Positions 19,529-29,069 are shown, counted from the first letter of the stretch. The stretch is DNA of 34,756 nt from Rhodobiaceae bacterium (GCA_018624035.1 JAAZUU010000012.1:1-34756), one strand, 5' to 3'. Notes: generated by a model from the sequence alone, not told the origin. Numbers and translations: made by a program.

Positions 19529-20278
19529 ATGTTCCGCCACCTTGCCAGCCGCCATTATCTCAGACTGGCGGCGCGCCTCATGACAGCGCTGTGCATCACC
19601 GTGGGGGTCAGCCTGCCAGCCTCGGCGGACATCAAGAATGTCGACCGGGAGGCGCTTGACAGGATGATCGGCGACTATATCCGCGCCAATCCCGAAGTCG
19701 TTCGCGACGCCCTGCTCTCGCTCGCCGAACGCGAGGCCGCCGAGCGCCGCGAACAGGCAATGTTCATCCTGAAAAACGATGATGGCGACCCGTTCCTCGG
19801 CAATCCCGATGCCAGCTTCGTGATCTACGAGTTCAGCGATTACAATTGCGGCTATTGCAAACGGGTTTTCAAACCGCTGCAGGAACTGATCGCGGCGGAT
19901 GGCGATATCAAACTGGTGGTCAAGGAATTCCCGATCCTGAGTGAGTCCTCGCTTCTGGCGGCACAGGCCGGCATCGCGGCGCAGGCACAGGACGTCTTCG
20001 AGGAGTTTCACATCGCCATGATGACGGGGCGCGGTGCCATCTCAATGAACAGCATCCTTGCCGCGGCAAAATCTGCCGGTGCCGATCTGGACAGGCTGCA
20101 GGCCGATATGAACAGTCCGGCGACTGAAGCCATCATCGCGCGCACCCGCGCCGCCGCGCAGCAGCTGGAGATTTCCGGCACGCCCGGCCTGGTGATCGGG
20201 CGTCAGGTCATTCCGGGCGCGATCGGCCTTGACCAGATGCGCGAGATCATCGCCACCGAACGCGCCGCGAACAGCTGA
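19529..20278 (+). CDS. DsbA-family thioredoxin-fold protein, periplasmic
   Basis: Signal peptide from MFRHLASRHYL, CxxC motif in FSDYNCGYCKRVF, cis-Pro region SGTPGLVIGRQVIPGAI. The track start at 19376 overlaps the preceding gene. Confidence 0.88.
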   Translation: MFRHLASRHYLRLAARLMTALCITVGVSLPASADIKNVDREALDRMIGDYIRANPEVVRDALLSLAEREAAERREQAMFILKNDDGDPFLGNPDASFVIYEFSDYNCGYCKRVFKPLQELIAADGDIKLVVKEFPILSESSLLAAQAGIAAQAQDVFEEFHIAMMTGRGAISMNSILAAAKSAGADLDRLQADMNSPATEAIIARTRAAAQQLEISGTPGLVIGRQVIPGAIGLDQMREIIATERAANS

Positions 20279-20305
20279 CGCGCGCCAGCAAAGCAGGATT
20301 TCAAG

Positions 20306-20758
20306 ATGACAGGACCGGTGAAAATTCTGGCCATTAACGGGCCAAATCTGAACATGCTTGGCACACGCGAGCCGGACATCTATGGCGCTGACACGTTGGC
20401 TGACATGGAAGCGAAATGCCGCGCGATCTGCGAGGCTGAAGGGGCAACGCTTGACTGGATTCACAGCAATGGCGAGGGCGATCTTGTCACCAGCATCCAG
20501 CAGGCGGTCGGCGTCGCCGACTGGATTGTCATCAACGCGGCCGCCCTGACCCATACATCGGTGGCGCTTCGCGACGCGCTGGCGCTTTTTCCGGGGCGCA
20601 AGATCGAGGTTCACCTTTCCAATATTCACAAGCGCGAATCCTTCCGGCATCATTCCATGATCTCGGCGGTGGTCGACGGAGTTGTTCTTGGTTTCGGTCC
20701 CATGTCCTATGTCATGGCGATCAGGGGTATTCTGGAAATGGCTAGGGAGGCCGAATAA
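20306..20758 (+). CDS. aroQ: 3-dehydroquinate dehydratase, type II
   Basis: ILAINGPNLNMLGTREPDIYG, VINAAALTHTSVALRDAL, EVHLSNIHKRESFRHHS. Confidence 0.96.
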   Translation: MTGPVKILAINGPNLNMLGTREPDIYGADTLADMEAKCRAICEAEGATLDWIHSNGEGDLVTSIQQAVGVADWIVINAAALTHTSVALRDALALFPGRKIEVHLSNIHKRESFRHHSMISAVVDGVVLGFGPMSYVMAIRGILEMAREAE

Positions 20759-21238
20759 ATGGCAAAGAGCCCAAAGGTTTCGGGCGCGGGCGATACAGCG
20801 CTCGTCAAGGCACTGGCGGATATTCTGGACGAGGCCGGGCTGGCCGAACTCGAATATGAAACAGCAGATCTGTCGGTAAGATTGTCACGCGTCGCCGGCA
20901 CCGCGCCGGTCGCGGCGGTCGCACCTGTCGCTGCCCCGGCAGCGACTCCAGCTGCGATGCCGGCGCCTGCCGCCGCCTCATCTGCCGAGGACATGGCGTC
21001 CCATCCGGGTGCCCTGACCTCGCCGATGGTTGGCACCGTTTATGTCGCGCCCGAGCCCGACGCGCCGGCATTTGTCGCCGTTGGCGATACTGTCAAGAAA
21101 GGCCAGACCGTGTTGATTGTCGAGGCGATGAAGGTGATGAACCCGATCACCGCGCCGACAGACGGCAAGATCGCGCAGATCATGGTGCAGAATGGACAGC
21201 CGGTGGAATTCGGCGAAGTGCTGGTCGTTATCGAGTGA
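20759..21238 (+). CDS. accB: Biotin carboxyl carrier protein of acetyl-CoA carboxylase
   Basis: Ala/Pro linker followed by biotinyl domain with EAMKVMN. Start abuts the aroQ stop. Confidence 0.96.
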   Translation: MAKSPKVSGAGDTALVKALADILDEAGLAELEYETADLSVRLSRVAGTAPVAAVAPVAAPAATPAAMPAPAAASSAEDMASHPGALTSPMVGTVYVAPEPDAPAFVAVGDTVKKGQTVLIVEAMKVMNPITAPTDGKIAQIMVQNGQPVEFGEVLVVIE

Positions 21239-22587
21239 TGTTCAACAAGATTCTCATAGCCAACCGGGGCGATGTGGCGCTGCGTGTGCTTCGCGCCTGC
21301 CAGGAGCTCAAGATTCCGAATGTCGTTGTACATTCGACGGCGGATGCCGATTCGATGCCGGTCCGCCTGGCTGATGAATCGGTCTGTATCGGACCGCCCT
21401 CAAGCACCGATTCCTATCTCAATGCGGCTTCGATCATTACCGCTGCCGGAATCACCGGCGCGGATGCGGTTCACCCCGGTGTCGGCTTTCTTGCCGAGAA
21501 TGCCGATTTCGCCGAGATCGTCGCGGCGCATGGCCTGACCTTCATCGGGCCGGAGCCACGCCATATCCGGTCGATGGGTGACAAGGTCGAGGCCAAGATC
21601 ACCGCCGCCGAGGCCGGCCTGCCGCTTGTTCCCGGATCGCCCGGCGCAGTGCCGACGCTTGATGAGGCGCGGCGCATCGGCGCCGATGTCGGATACCCGT
21701 TGCTGGTCAAGGCGGCATCGGGTGGGGGTGGCCGCGGGATGAAGGTAGCCGCGAGCGCGGATGACCTTGCCGAGGCTTTCAGTTCGGCCCGTTCTGAAGC
21801 GAAGGCGGCTTTTGGCGACGACACTGTCTATCTGGAACGCTATCTTGGTCAACCACGCCATATCGAGGTTCAGGTGATTGCCGACAGCCATGGCAATGTG
21901 GTGCATCTGGGCGAGCGCGAATGTTCGATCCAGCGGCGTCACCAGAAGCTGTTCGAGGAAGCCCCCTCACCGGTTCTGAGCGCCGGGCAGCGTGCCGAGA
22001 TCGGCAGCATCGCGGCCGAGGCCACACGCCGAATGGGCTATCTTGGCGTCGGCACGATGGAATTCCTGTATGAGAATGGCGAATTCTTCTTCATCGAGAT
22101 GAATACGCGACTGCAGGTCGAACATCCGATCACCGAGGCGATCACCGGCGTCGATCTGGTCCGTGAACAAATTCGCATCGCGGCCGGCATGAAGCTGTCC
22201 TTCACGCAGGATGATGTAACCTTCACCGGCCACGCCATCGAATGCCGGATCAATGCCGAACATCCCGAAACCTTCATGCCGACGCCAGGACGGATCACCG
22301 CCTATCACGCGGCGGGGGGTCCCGGCATTCGCGTCGATTCCTGTCTTTATGCCGGCTATTCCGTACCGCCTTATTATGACAGTCTGATCGCCAAGCTGAT
22401 CGTCTATGGCGATGATCGCGCGCATTGCCTGTCACGGCTGAAACGGGCCTTGCAGGAATTCGTCATAGAGCCGATCCCGACAACACTGGCTCTGCATGAA
22501 AAGCTGGTGGACGCGCCGGCGGTCATCGACGGCAGTTACAATATTCGCTGGCTTGAGGAACATTTCCTGAACGACGGTGACAGCTGA
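21238..22587 (+). CDS. accC: Acetyl-CoA carboxylase, biotin carboxylase subunit
   Basis: FNKILIANRGDVALRVLRACQEL, KAASGGGGRGMKV, FIEMNTRLQVEHPITEAITGVDLV. ATG overlaps the accB stop (TGATG). Confidence 0.97.
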   Translation: MFNKILIANRGDVALRVLRACQELKIPNVVVHSTADADSMPVRLADESVCIGPPSSTDSYLNAASIITAAGITGADAVHPGVGFLAENADFAEIVAAHGLTFIGPEPRHIRSMGDKVEAKITAAEAGLPLVPGSPGAVPTLDEARRIGADVGYPLLVKAASGGGGRGMKVAASADDLAEAFSSARSEAKAAFGDDTVYLERYLGQPRHIEVQVIADSHGNVVHLGERECSIQRRHQKLFEEAPSPVLSAGQRAEIGSIAAEATRRMGYLGVGTMEFLYENGEFFFIEMNTRLQVEHPITEAITGVDLVREQIRIAAGMKLSFTQDDVTFTGHAIECRINAEHPETFMPTPGRITAYHAAGGPGIRVDSCLYAGYSVPPYYDSLIAKLIVYGDDRAHCLSRLKRALQEFVIEPIPTTLALHEKLVDAPAVIDGSYNIRWLEEHFLNDGDS

Positions 22588-22620
22588 CAAGCTCGGCTTA
22601 CCGGTCCGCGTTCAGGAGCG

Positions 22621-22672
22621 CGCGATCAGGGGGCGCGATCAGGGGGCGCGATCAGGGGGCGCGATCAGGGGG
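22621..22672 (+). repeat. Four perfect tandem copies of 13-bp unit CGCGATCAGGGGG
   Basis: 22621-22633, 22634-22646, 22647-22659 and 22660-22672 are identical. A degenerate fifth copy (cgttcaggagcg) lies immediately upstream. The last copy supplies the Shine-Dalgarno-like AGGGGG for aat. Confidence 0.98.
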
Positions 22673-22679
22673 AATGACC

Positions 22680-23360
22680 ATGGCCGAGCGCTTCGCCTTT
22701 TCACCCGAAACGCTGATCAAGGCCTATTCGCTCGGCGTGTTCCCGATGGCCGAGAGCGCGGACAGCCGCGATATCAAATTCTACGATCCGGATGTGCGGG
22801 CCTTGATCCCGCTGGCCTGGCGCGAGGGGGCGCAGCACGAATTCCATCTGCCGCGGCGTCTTGCCCGCACCGTGCGCCAGCAGCGATTCAGCGTCACCAT
22901 CGACCACGATTTTCCAGCCGTGATCGACGCATGCGCCGCGCCTGGAGATGGCCGGACCGAAACTTGGATCAACCGTGATATCCGGCAGCTCTATATCGCG
23001 CTTCATCGGCTTGGTTTCGCGCATTCGATCGAGGTGTGGCACGAAGAACGGCTTGTCGGCGGCCTGTATGGTGTGTCCCTGCGCGCCGCCTTTTTCGGGG
23101 AATCGATGTTCTCGCGCCGGACCGACGCCTCAAAAGTGGCGCTTGTCCATCTGGTGGCGCGGCTTCGTGCCGGCGGGTTTCATTTTCTCGACGCGCAGTT
23201 CACCAACGATCATCTGCGCCAGTTCGGCATCCATGAGATCAGTCGCGAGCAGTTCCAGCAACGTCTGCAACGCGCGCTTGGCGCGGCCGCCGACCTGCGG
23301 CTTGACACCCCCAGTGATGAACTTGTCGCCATGATGCTGGAACCGGCCATGGATGACTGA
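22680..23360 (+). CDS. aat: Leucyl/phenylalanyl-tRNA--protein transferase
   Basis: FSPETLIKAYSLGVFPMAES, FHLPRRLARTVRQQRFSVTIDHDF, GLYGVSLRAAFFGESMFSR, DAQFTNDHLRQFG. Start 22680 (MAERF) has AGGGGG 7 nt upstream; 22674 (MTMAERF) is the alternative. Confidence 0.95.
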   Translation: MAERFAFSPETLIKAYSLGVFPMAESADSRDIKFYDPDVRALIPLAWREGAQHEFHLPRRLARTVRQQRFSVTIDHDFPAVIDACAAPGDGRTETWINRDIRQLYIALHRLGFAHSIEVWHEERLVGGLYGVSLRAAFFGESMFSRRTDASKVALVHLVARLRAGGFHFLDAQFTNDHLRQFGIHEISREQFQQRLQRALGAAADLRLDTPSDELVAMMLEPAMDD

Positions 23361-23380
23361 GCGACAATCGACCGGCAGCT

Positions 23381-23767
23381 TCACTCTGATTTGCAACTGA
23401 GGAGCGTCAGGTCATAGACCGGGTGTTCCATCGCCGATACAGCAGGGCTGGAGGCGAACATCCAGCCGGTAAAGACCGGCTGTGGCGGCTTGCTTCTGTC
23501 ATGGCCGTTATCGACCACTTCAAGGAAGGCCGCATCTTCCGGCGGTTCCTCTGGCGGATGGTAGGCGCAACGCCGCACGGTCACGCTGAGCGTGCCGAAA
23601 TCCACCGGCTCATCAAGGGGAACGCGGAGTGTGGAAATCCGCGCGGTGATCTTGTCCAGAGCCTGGATGGTTGCGGCGCGGCCCTCGATCCAGCTGGCCT
23701 CGGCGCCGCCGGGCAGGCCCAGAAGCGCCACCGCAAGCAGGAGAATGCGACGGTCAGGACGGGTCAT
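23381..23767 (-). CDS. DUF2155 domain-containing secreted protein
   Basis: Signal peptide; RCAYHPPEEPPEDAAFLEVVDNG...PVFTGWMFASSPAVSAMEHPVYDLTLLSC matches the DUF2155 family as I recall it; position next to aat is typical. Confidence 0.82.
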   Translation of the reverse strand: MTRPDRRILLLAVALLGLPGGAEASWIEGRAATIQALDKITARISTLRVPLDEPVDFGTLSVTVRRCAYHPPEEPPEDAAFLEVVDNGHDRSKPPQPVFTGWMFASSPAVSAMEHPVYDLTLLSCKSE

Positions 23768-24207
23768 TGCCCGCCCGCAAATACCGCCTTGCCAAGAAGA
23801 TCGGTCAGGCTGACCGGGTCGCGCGTGTCATAGATGACGTCGCCCGGCTGCAGCATTTCCTCGTCAGCGCCCGGCATCAATTCCAGATAGTTGCCGCCAA
23901 GAAGCGAGGCGGCGGTGATCCTGGCGCTGCTGTCTGCCGGAAGCTGGACCCGCTGATCAAGCGACATGACGATTCGCGCGGCATAGGTGATCGGGTCGAG
24001 TTTCTGACGCGTGATCCGACCAACCTTGATTCCGGAAACACGTACATCATCGCCAATCGCCAGCCCGCCGGTGGTACCGAACTCCGCCTCGATCTCATAC
24101 CCGTTGCCACCTTTGATATCAGCGGCCTCATAGGCAACCGACATGAAGGCAATGGCGGTCAGGAGGACAACCGCACCCATGATGATCTCGAGTGTGTTTC
24201 TCTGCAT
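23764..24207 (-). CDS. mlaD: MlaD-family (MCE domain) lipid transport substrate-binding protein
   Basis: NTLEIIMGAVVLLTAIAFMSVAY membrane anchor, MCE core GLAIGDDVRVSGIKVGRIT...LLGGNYLELMPGADEEML. Confidence 0.88.
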   Translation of the reverse strand: MQRNTLEIIMGAVVLLTAIAFMSVAYEAADIKGGNGYEIEAEFGTTGGLAIGDDVRVSGIKVGRITRQKLDPITYAARIVMSLDQRVQLPADSSARITAASLLGGNYLELMPGADEEMLQPGDVIYDTRDPVSLTDLLGKAVFAGGQ

Positions 24208-24254
24208 CCTCGCCTCCTGTCAGCCGGGCCCAGCCGGCCGCGCCCTCTCAACTG

Positions 24255-24611
24255 TCAGACCGGGCTCCACGGTTCGTAGTCGCCTGTTGCCGGCGCCCGC
24301 TTGCCACCCCTCAGCACATGCCCGGCCGGGCGGTGCGCGAATTTCGTACCGGTCGTGTTCGGCACGTGATCCTGTTGCCAGTCATGGCGGCGATAGCCGC
24401 CTTCCGGCGGCGGGCTGTCCTCGGTATGGTGCAGCCAACCATGCCAGTCAGCCGGCACCTTTGATGCCTCGACCATGCCCTTATAGCGAACATAGCGGCG
24501 CGGCGGTTTGCCGGGGCGCGCCTTGCGTTCTTCATAATAGCGGTTGCCGAACTCGTCGGTTCCGACCAACCGCGCCTTGAAATGCAGATGTAGTCTTGTG
24601 ACGATATCCAT
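24255..24611 (-). CDS. NADH:ubiquinone oxidoreductase accessory subunit, NDUFA12 family
   Basis: LVGTDEFGNRYYEER...RRYVRYKGMVEASKVPADWHGWLHHTEDSPP...HDWQQDHVPNTTGT is characteristic of NDUFA12. Confidence 0.93.
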   Translation of the reverse strand: MDIVTRLHLHFKARLVGTDEFGNRYYEERKARPGKPPRRYVRYKGMVEASKVPADWHGWLHHTEDSPPPEGGYRRHDWQQDHVPNTTGTKFAHRPAGHVLRGGKRAPATGDYEPWSPV

Positions 24612-24953
24612 GAGCTGGAAACCTTCCCGTGTGGCACCGGCCGATCCGTTCCATGCGCTCCTTGCGGAACAGCATCGCGGGATCCGTGAGCGGTAATATA
24701 GGCCCGCGTCATGCCCGCCGTCCAGAGGCAGCGCGACAGAATCCTGTTGATCCCGCGACCCATCGTCTCCAGCGGCCTGCGAAACACCCCCGACTCATAA
24801 TCTTGAGATGATGGCAAGGCAATTTTTAGACGAAATTGCAAATTTGTGACTTGTTCCCAAGCTTCAACATCATGTAGTTTTTAGAGGTCGGCACCACAAA
24901 ATCTTGTAAGTTTGCACGTCGGCGCCTTAAAAAACCGATCGAAAACAACCACT

Positions 24954-24976
24954 AACCATCCCCCCCCATGATGGTT
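24954..24976 (+). promoter_or_regulatory. Hairpin with C-tract loop in nrdJ leader
   Basis: AACCATC (24954-24960) and GATGGTT (24970-24976) are perfect inverted repeats flanking CCCCCCCAT; the C8 run spans 24960-24967. Confidence 0.6.
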
Positions 24977-25005
24977 CGAAGACAGAGATTCTAAGGGTTA
25001 CACAG

Positions 25006-28000
25006 ATGCAGTTCAAAAGACGTTTCACAACTTCCGGCGCCGAGCCATTTGCCGCCCTCGAATTCCGCTTTGCCTCCAGCGAAATCCGCAATCCTGACGG
25101 GACTGTCGTTTTCCGGGCGGAGAATGTCGAGGTGCCGGTGCAGTTCTCGCAGGTGGCGACGGATATCATGGCGCAGAAATATTTCCGCAAGGCCGGTATC
25201 CCGGCGAAACTGAAACGCATTGAGGAAAGCTCGGTGCCGTCATGGCTGTGGCGTTCGGTGCCCGACGAGGCGGCACTGGCCAAACTGCCCGAGGGTGAGC
25301 GTTTCGTCGGTGAAACCTCGACCAAGCAGGTCTTCAACAGGCTGGCCGGCACCTGGACCTATTGGGGCTGGAAGGGCGGCTATTTCACAACCGAGGAAGA
25401 TGCCCGCACCTATTATGACGAGATGTGCCACATGCTGGCCGCGCAGATGGCCGCGCCGAACTCGCCGCAATGGTTCAATACCGGCCTGCACTGGGCCTAT
25501 GGTATCGATGGCCCGAGCCAGGGACATTTCTATGTTGATTTCGAAACCGGCAAGCTGACCCGTTCGGCAAGCGCCTATGAACATCCCCAGCCACATGCTT
25601 GCTTCATCCAGTCGGTGAATGACGATCTGGTCAATGAAGGCGGCATCATGGACCTGTGGGTCCGCGAGGCGCGCCTGTTCAAATACGGCTCCGGCACCGG
25701 ATCCAATTTCAGCCGTATCCGCGGCGAGGGCGAGAGCCTGTCGGGCGGTGGCAAGTCGTCAGGCCTGATGAGTTTCCTGCGGATTGGCGACCGCGCCGCC
25801 GGGGCCATCAAATCGGGTGGTACGACGCGCCGCGCGGCGAAAATGGTTACCGTCGATGTCGATCACCCGGATATCGAGAATTACGTCGACTGGAAGGTCG
25901 TCGAGGAGCAGAAAGTGGCGGCGCTTGTCGCCGGCTCGAAGCTGGCGCAACGCCATATGGGCGAGGTCATGGCGGCCTGTCAGGACGAAACACTCGATGG
26001 CGATGACCGGTTCGATCCGCGCCGGAACAGGGCGCTGAAGAAGGCCATCTTCGCGGCCCGCGCCGTGATGATCCCGGAAAACTATGTCCAGCGGGTGATC
26101 CAGTTTGCCCGCCAGGGCTATACCGAGATCGAATTCAAGACCTATGACACCGACTGGGACTCCGAGGCCTATCTGACAGTCGCCGGCCAGAACTCGAACA
26201 ATTCGGTTCGCGTCAGCAACGAATTCCTGCAGGCGGTCCTCGACAAGGGTGACTGGGAGTTGATCAAGCGCCGCGACAACAGCGTCGCCAAGCGGATCAA
26301 GGCGTCCGATCTGTGGGAGAAGATCGCCTACGCGGCCTGGGCCTGCGCCGATCCGGGGCTGCAATATGACAGCACCATCAATGAATGGCACACCTGCCCC
26401 GAGGGCGGCCGGATCAACGCCTCCAATCCCTGCTCGGAATATATGTTCCTTGACGACACGGCCTGTAACCTGGCGTCGCTGAACCTGATGCAGTTCCGGC
26501 ATGAAGATGGAACCTTCGACATTCCGGCCTTTGAACATGCCTGCCGGTTCTGGACCCTGACGCTGGAAATCTCGGTGTTGATGGCACAGTTCCCGTCGCG
26601 CGAGATCGCTCAGCTGTCCTACGAATACCGCACGCTCGGCCTCGGCTTTGCCAATATCGGCGGGCTGCTGATGGCACAGGGCCATTCCTATGACAGCGAT
26701 GAGGGGCGCGCCATCTGCGGCGCCATTTCGGCCATCATGACCGGTATCTCATACGCCACCTCGGCCGAGATCGCCAGCGAGGTCGGCACTTTCCCGCAAT
26801 ATAAGAAGAACGCCAAGCACATGCTGCGGGTGATGAAGAATCACCGGTTGGCAGCGCATGGCAAGGACAAGGGCTATCGCGGGCTCAGCATCCTGCCGGT
26901 GCCGCTCGATTCCGCCTCCTGCCCGGATAGCGGCCTCATCGACGCCGCCAGGGCGGCGTGGGACAGCGCCGTCGAGCTTGGCAGCGAGCATGGCTATCGG
27001 AACGCACAGGCCACTGTGATCGCACCGACCGGCACGATCGGCCTCGTCATGGATTGCGACACCACCGGCGTCGAGCCTGATTTCGCGATCGTGAAGTTCA
27101 AGAAGCTTGCCGGTGGCGGTTACTTCAAGATCATCAACCGCGTTGTTCCCGAGGCGCTGGCCAATCTTGGTTATGCCAAGGAGCAGATCGACGACATCAT
27201 CAACTATGCGGTTGGCGCCGGCAGCCTCAAGAACTGCCAGTCGATCTCTATGAATGCCCTTCGCGACAAGGGCTTCGGCGATGCCGAGATCGACAAGGTC
27301 GAGGCGGCAATGGAAAGCGCCTTCGATGTGAAGTTCGCTTTCAACCGGTTCACGCTTGGCGATGAATTCTGCAAGGACACGCTCGGCTTCAGCGATGAGC
27401 AGTTGAACGACTTCAATTTCAGCATGCTCGATGCGCTTGGTTTCGAGAAGGACGCCATCGAGGCGGCGAACATGCATGTCTGCGGATCGATGACGCTGGA
27501 AGGCGCGCCGCATCTGAAGGACGAACATCTTCCGGTGTTCGACTGCGCCAATGTCTGCGGGCGGATCGGCAAGCGGTTCCTGTCGGTCGACAGCCACATC
27601 ACCATGATGGCGGCGGCCCAGCCCTTCATCTCGGGCGCGATCTCGAAGACGATCAACATGCCGAACAGCGCCACCGTCGAGGAATGCGGCGAGGCCTACA
27701 TGCTGTCCTGGCGTCTCGGACTGAAGGCCAACGCGCTCTATCGCGACGGCTCGAAGCTCAGCCAGCCACTCTCCTCCGGACTCGTCGACGACCTTGAAGA
27801 GGATGAGGAGACATCGGCCGCTCTCGACACACCCGTCGCCGCCGCGGCACCGCAGGTGATCGAGAAGATTGTCGAGCGTATCGTCCACACGGCCGAGCGC
27901 GAGAAGCTGCCGCACCGCCGCAAGGGCTATACCCAGAAGGCGACTGTCGGTGGGCACAAGGTCTATCTTCGTACCGGCGAGTATGAGGATGGTCGGCTTG

Positions 28001-28638
28001 GCGAGGTCTTCATCGACATGCACAAGGAAGGCGCGGCTTTCCGCTCGCTGATGAACAACTTCGCCATCGCGGTGTCGATCGGCCTGCAATATGGCGTGCC
28101 GCTCGAGGAGTTTGTCGAGGCCTTCACCTTCACCCGCTTCGAGCCGCAGGGGATCGTCACCGGCAATGACGCGATCAAGATGTCGACCTCGATTCTCGAC
28201 TACACCTTCCGCGAGCTGGCGATCTCCTATCTTGACCGGGACGATCTCGGCCATGTCGACCGCGAGGATCTGGACGTCACAACGACCGGTGCCGGCGAGG
28301 CGCAGTCGGATCTGGTGAACAAGGTCACCAGCCGCGGCTTCATCCGCAAGCAGGGTCTGGTGGTCTATTCGAACGCCGGCGCCGCCACAGCGGCTGCCCC
28401 GGCAACCGGCGAGGAGGCGGTCGTCACGATGCGCGCGCCCACGCCGGAGCCGCAGGCCACCGCGGTCGCCACGACGGCGGTCGACGCCGGTGAGTCGCTT
28501 GTCGCCGAGCGCGTACAGCAGGCGCGGATGCAGGGCTATGAGGGCGAAGCCTGTCCCGAATGCCAGAACTTCACGCTTGTCCGCAACGGCACCTGCCTGA
28601 AATGCAACACCTGTGGAAGCACCACGGGCTGCAGCTGA
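25006..28638 (+). CDS. nrdJ: Vitamin B12-dependent (class II) ribonucleotide reductase
   Basis: 1210 aa [69 protein letters not shown]-terminal zinc-ribbon-like [28 protein letters not shown]. Confidence 0.96.
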   Translation: MQFKRRFTTSGAEPFAALEFRFASSEIRNPDGTVVFRAENVEVPVQFSQVATDIMAQKYFRKAGIPAKLKRIEESSVPSWLWRSVPDEAALAKLPEGERFVGETSTKQVFNRLAGTWTYWGWKGGYFTTEEDARTYYDEMCHMLAAQMAAPNSPQWFNTGLHWAYGIDGPSQGHFYVDFETGKLTRSASAYEHPQPHACFIQSVNDDLVNEGGIMDLWVREARLFKYGSGTGSNFSRIRGEGESLSGGGKSSGLMSFLRIGDRAAGAIKSGGTTRRAAKMVTVDVDHPDIENYVDWKVVEEQKVAALVAGSKLAQRHMGEVMAACQDETLDGDDRFDPRRNRALKKAIFAARAVMIPENYVQRVIQFARQGYTEIEFKTYDTDWDSEAYLTVAGQNSNNSVRVSNEFLQAVLDKGDWELIKRRDNSVAKRIKASDLWEKIAYAAWACADPGLQYDSTINEWHTCPEGGRINASNPCSEYMFLDDTACNLASLNLMQFRHEDGTFDIPAFEHACRFWTLTLEISVLMAQFPSREIAQLSYEYRTLGLGFANIGGLLMAQGHSYDSDEGRAICGAISAIMTGISYATSAEIASEVGTFPQYKKNAKHMLRVMKNHRLAAHGKDKGYRGLSILPVPLDSASCPDSGLIDAARAAWDSAVELGSEHGYRNAQATVIAPTGTIGLVMDCDTTGVEPDFAIVKFKKLAGGGYFKIINRVVPEALANLGYAKEQIDDIINYAVGAGSLKNCQSISMNALRDKGFGDAEIDKVEAAMESAFDVKFAFNRFTLGDEFCKDTLGFSDEQLNDFNFSMLDALGFEKDAIEAANMHVCGSMTLEGAPHLKDEHLPVFDCANVCGRIGKRFLSVDSHITMMAAAQPFISGAISKTINMPNSATVEECGEAYMLSWRLGLKANALYRDGSKLSQPLSSGLVDDLEEDEETSAALDTPVAAAAPQVIEKIVERIVHTAEREKLPHRRKGYTQKATVGGHKVYLRTGEYEDGRLGEVFIDMHKEGAAFRSLMNNFAIAVSIGLQYGVPLEEFVEAFTFTRFEPQGIVTGNDAIKMSTSILDYTFRELAISYLDRDDLGHVDREDLDVTTTGAGEAQSDLVNKVTSRGFIRKQGLVVYSNAGAATAAAPATGEEAVVTMRAPTPEPQATAVATTAVDAGESLVAERVQQARMQGYEGEACPECQNFTLVRNGTCLKCNTCGSTTGCS

Positions 28639-28666
28639 TCTCTCCCTGCAGAGCAACCTGCAGACT

Positions 28667-28695
28667 GGCCCCGCGTTCCGGCGCGGGGCCTTTTT
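28667..28695 (+). terminator. Rho-independent terminator after nrdJ
   Basis: GGCCCCGCG-TTCCGG-CGCGGGGCC perfect 9-bp stem followed by TTTTT, 29 nt downstream of the nrdJ stop. Confidence 0.93.
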
Positions 28696-28807
28696 CTTTG
28701 ACGACCGGCCAACAGCATAAATTACTTTTCCGTTAACACGCCGCCCACAGTTGAGTACGATGATACTCCGTTAAGACCGGTATGCCTGTTGTGTCGCGCC
28801 GAACCTT

Positions 28808-29033
28808 CTGAAAACATTCGTCTTTTCAGGATGAAAGCCCCCCGATTTGCAAAGGTCGAGGGGGCTGGCTATGGTTTCTGCGTCATCACGCACGTATCCG
28901 CGAAAGCAACCCCTTGTCGGGTTGCTCGCTGAATAAAACACCCTTCCGGGAAATAAGCGGGACTCCGCTTTCGCGTAGTTGTGTGATGACCGGCCTGACG
29001 CCAGGCCGGCCGGGACCGTGCGGCGTGTTTTTT
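28808..29033 (+). other. Candidate structured non-coding RNA / cis-regulatory leader
   Basis: Perfect inverted repeats: CTGAAAA/TTTTCAG (28808/28823); AGCCCCC..GGGGGCT (28836/28860); GTCATCAC/GTGATGAC (28882/28983); CGCGAAAGC/GCTTTCGCG (28899/28967); AGCAACCC/GGGTTGCT (28905/28919); AAGCGG/CCGCTT (28955/28965); CCGGCCTG/CAGGCCGG (28990/29002); T6 run at 29028-29033. Strand not proven. Confidence 0.5.
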
Positions 29034-29069
29034 CCAAAGTTTGATTGATCACCCGCGAGGGAGGATGCC

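Noticed and set aside
22621-22672. CRISPR array
   Set aside because: 13-bp head-to-tail units without spacers; this is a simple tandem repeat.
24612-25005. Cobalamin riboswitch upstream of B12-dependent nrdJ
   Set aside because: No B12-box-like motif seen, and class II RNR genes are not usual targets of these riboswitches.
26749-28656. 635-aa minus-strand ORF antisense to nrdJ
   Set aside because: Complete overlap with a confidently identified gene; the translation resembles no family. Long antisense ORFs are expected from codon bias at high GC.
28990-29009. Hairpin with ACGC loop as part of a guanidine-II (mini-ykkC) riboswitch
   Set aside because: That class needs two hairpins with ACGR loops; only one hairpin is present, its loop is ACGC, and the downstream gene is not a guanidine-related transporter.
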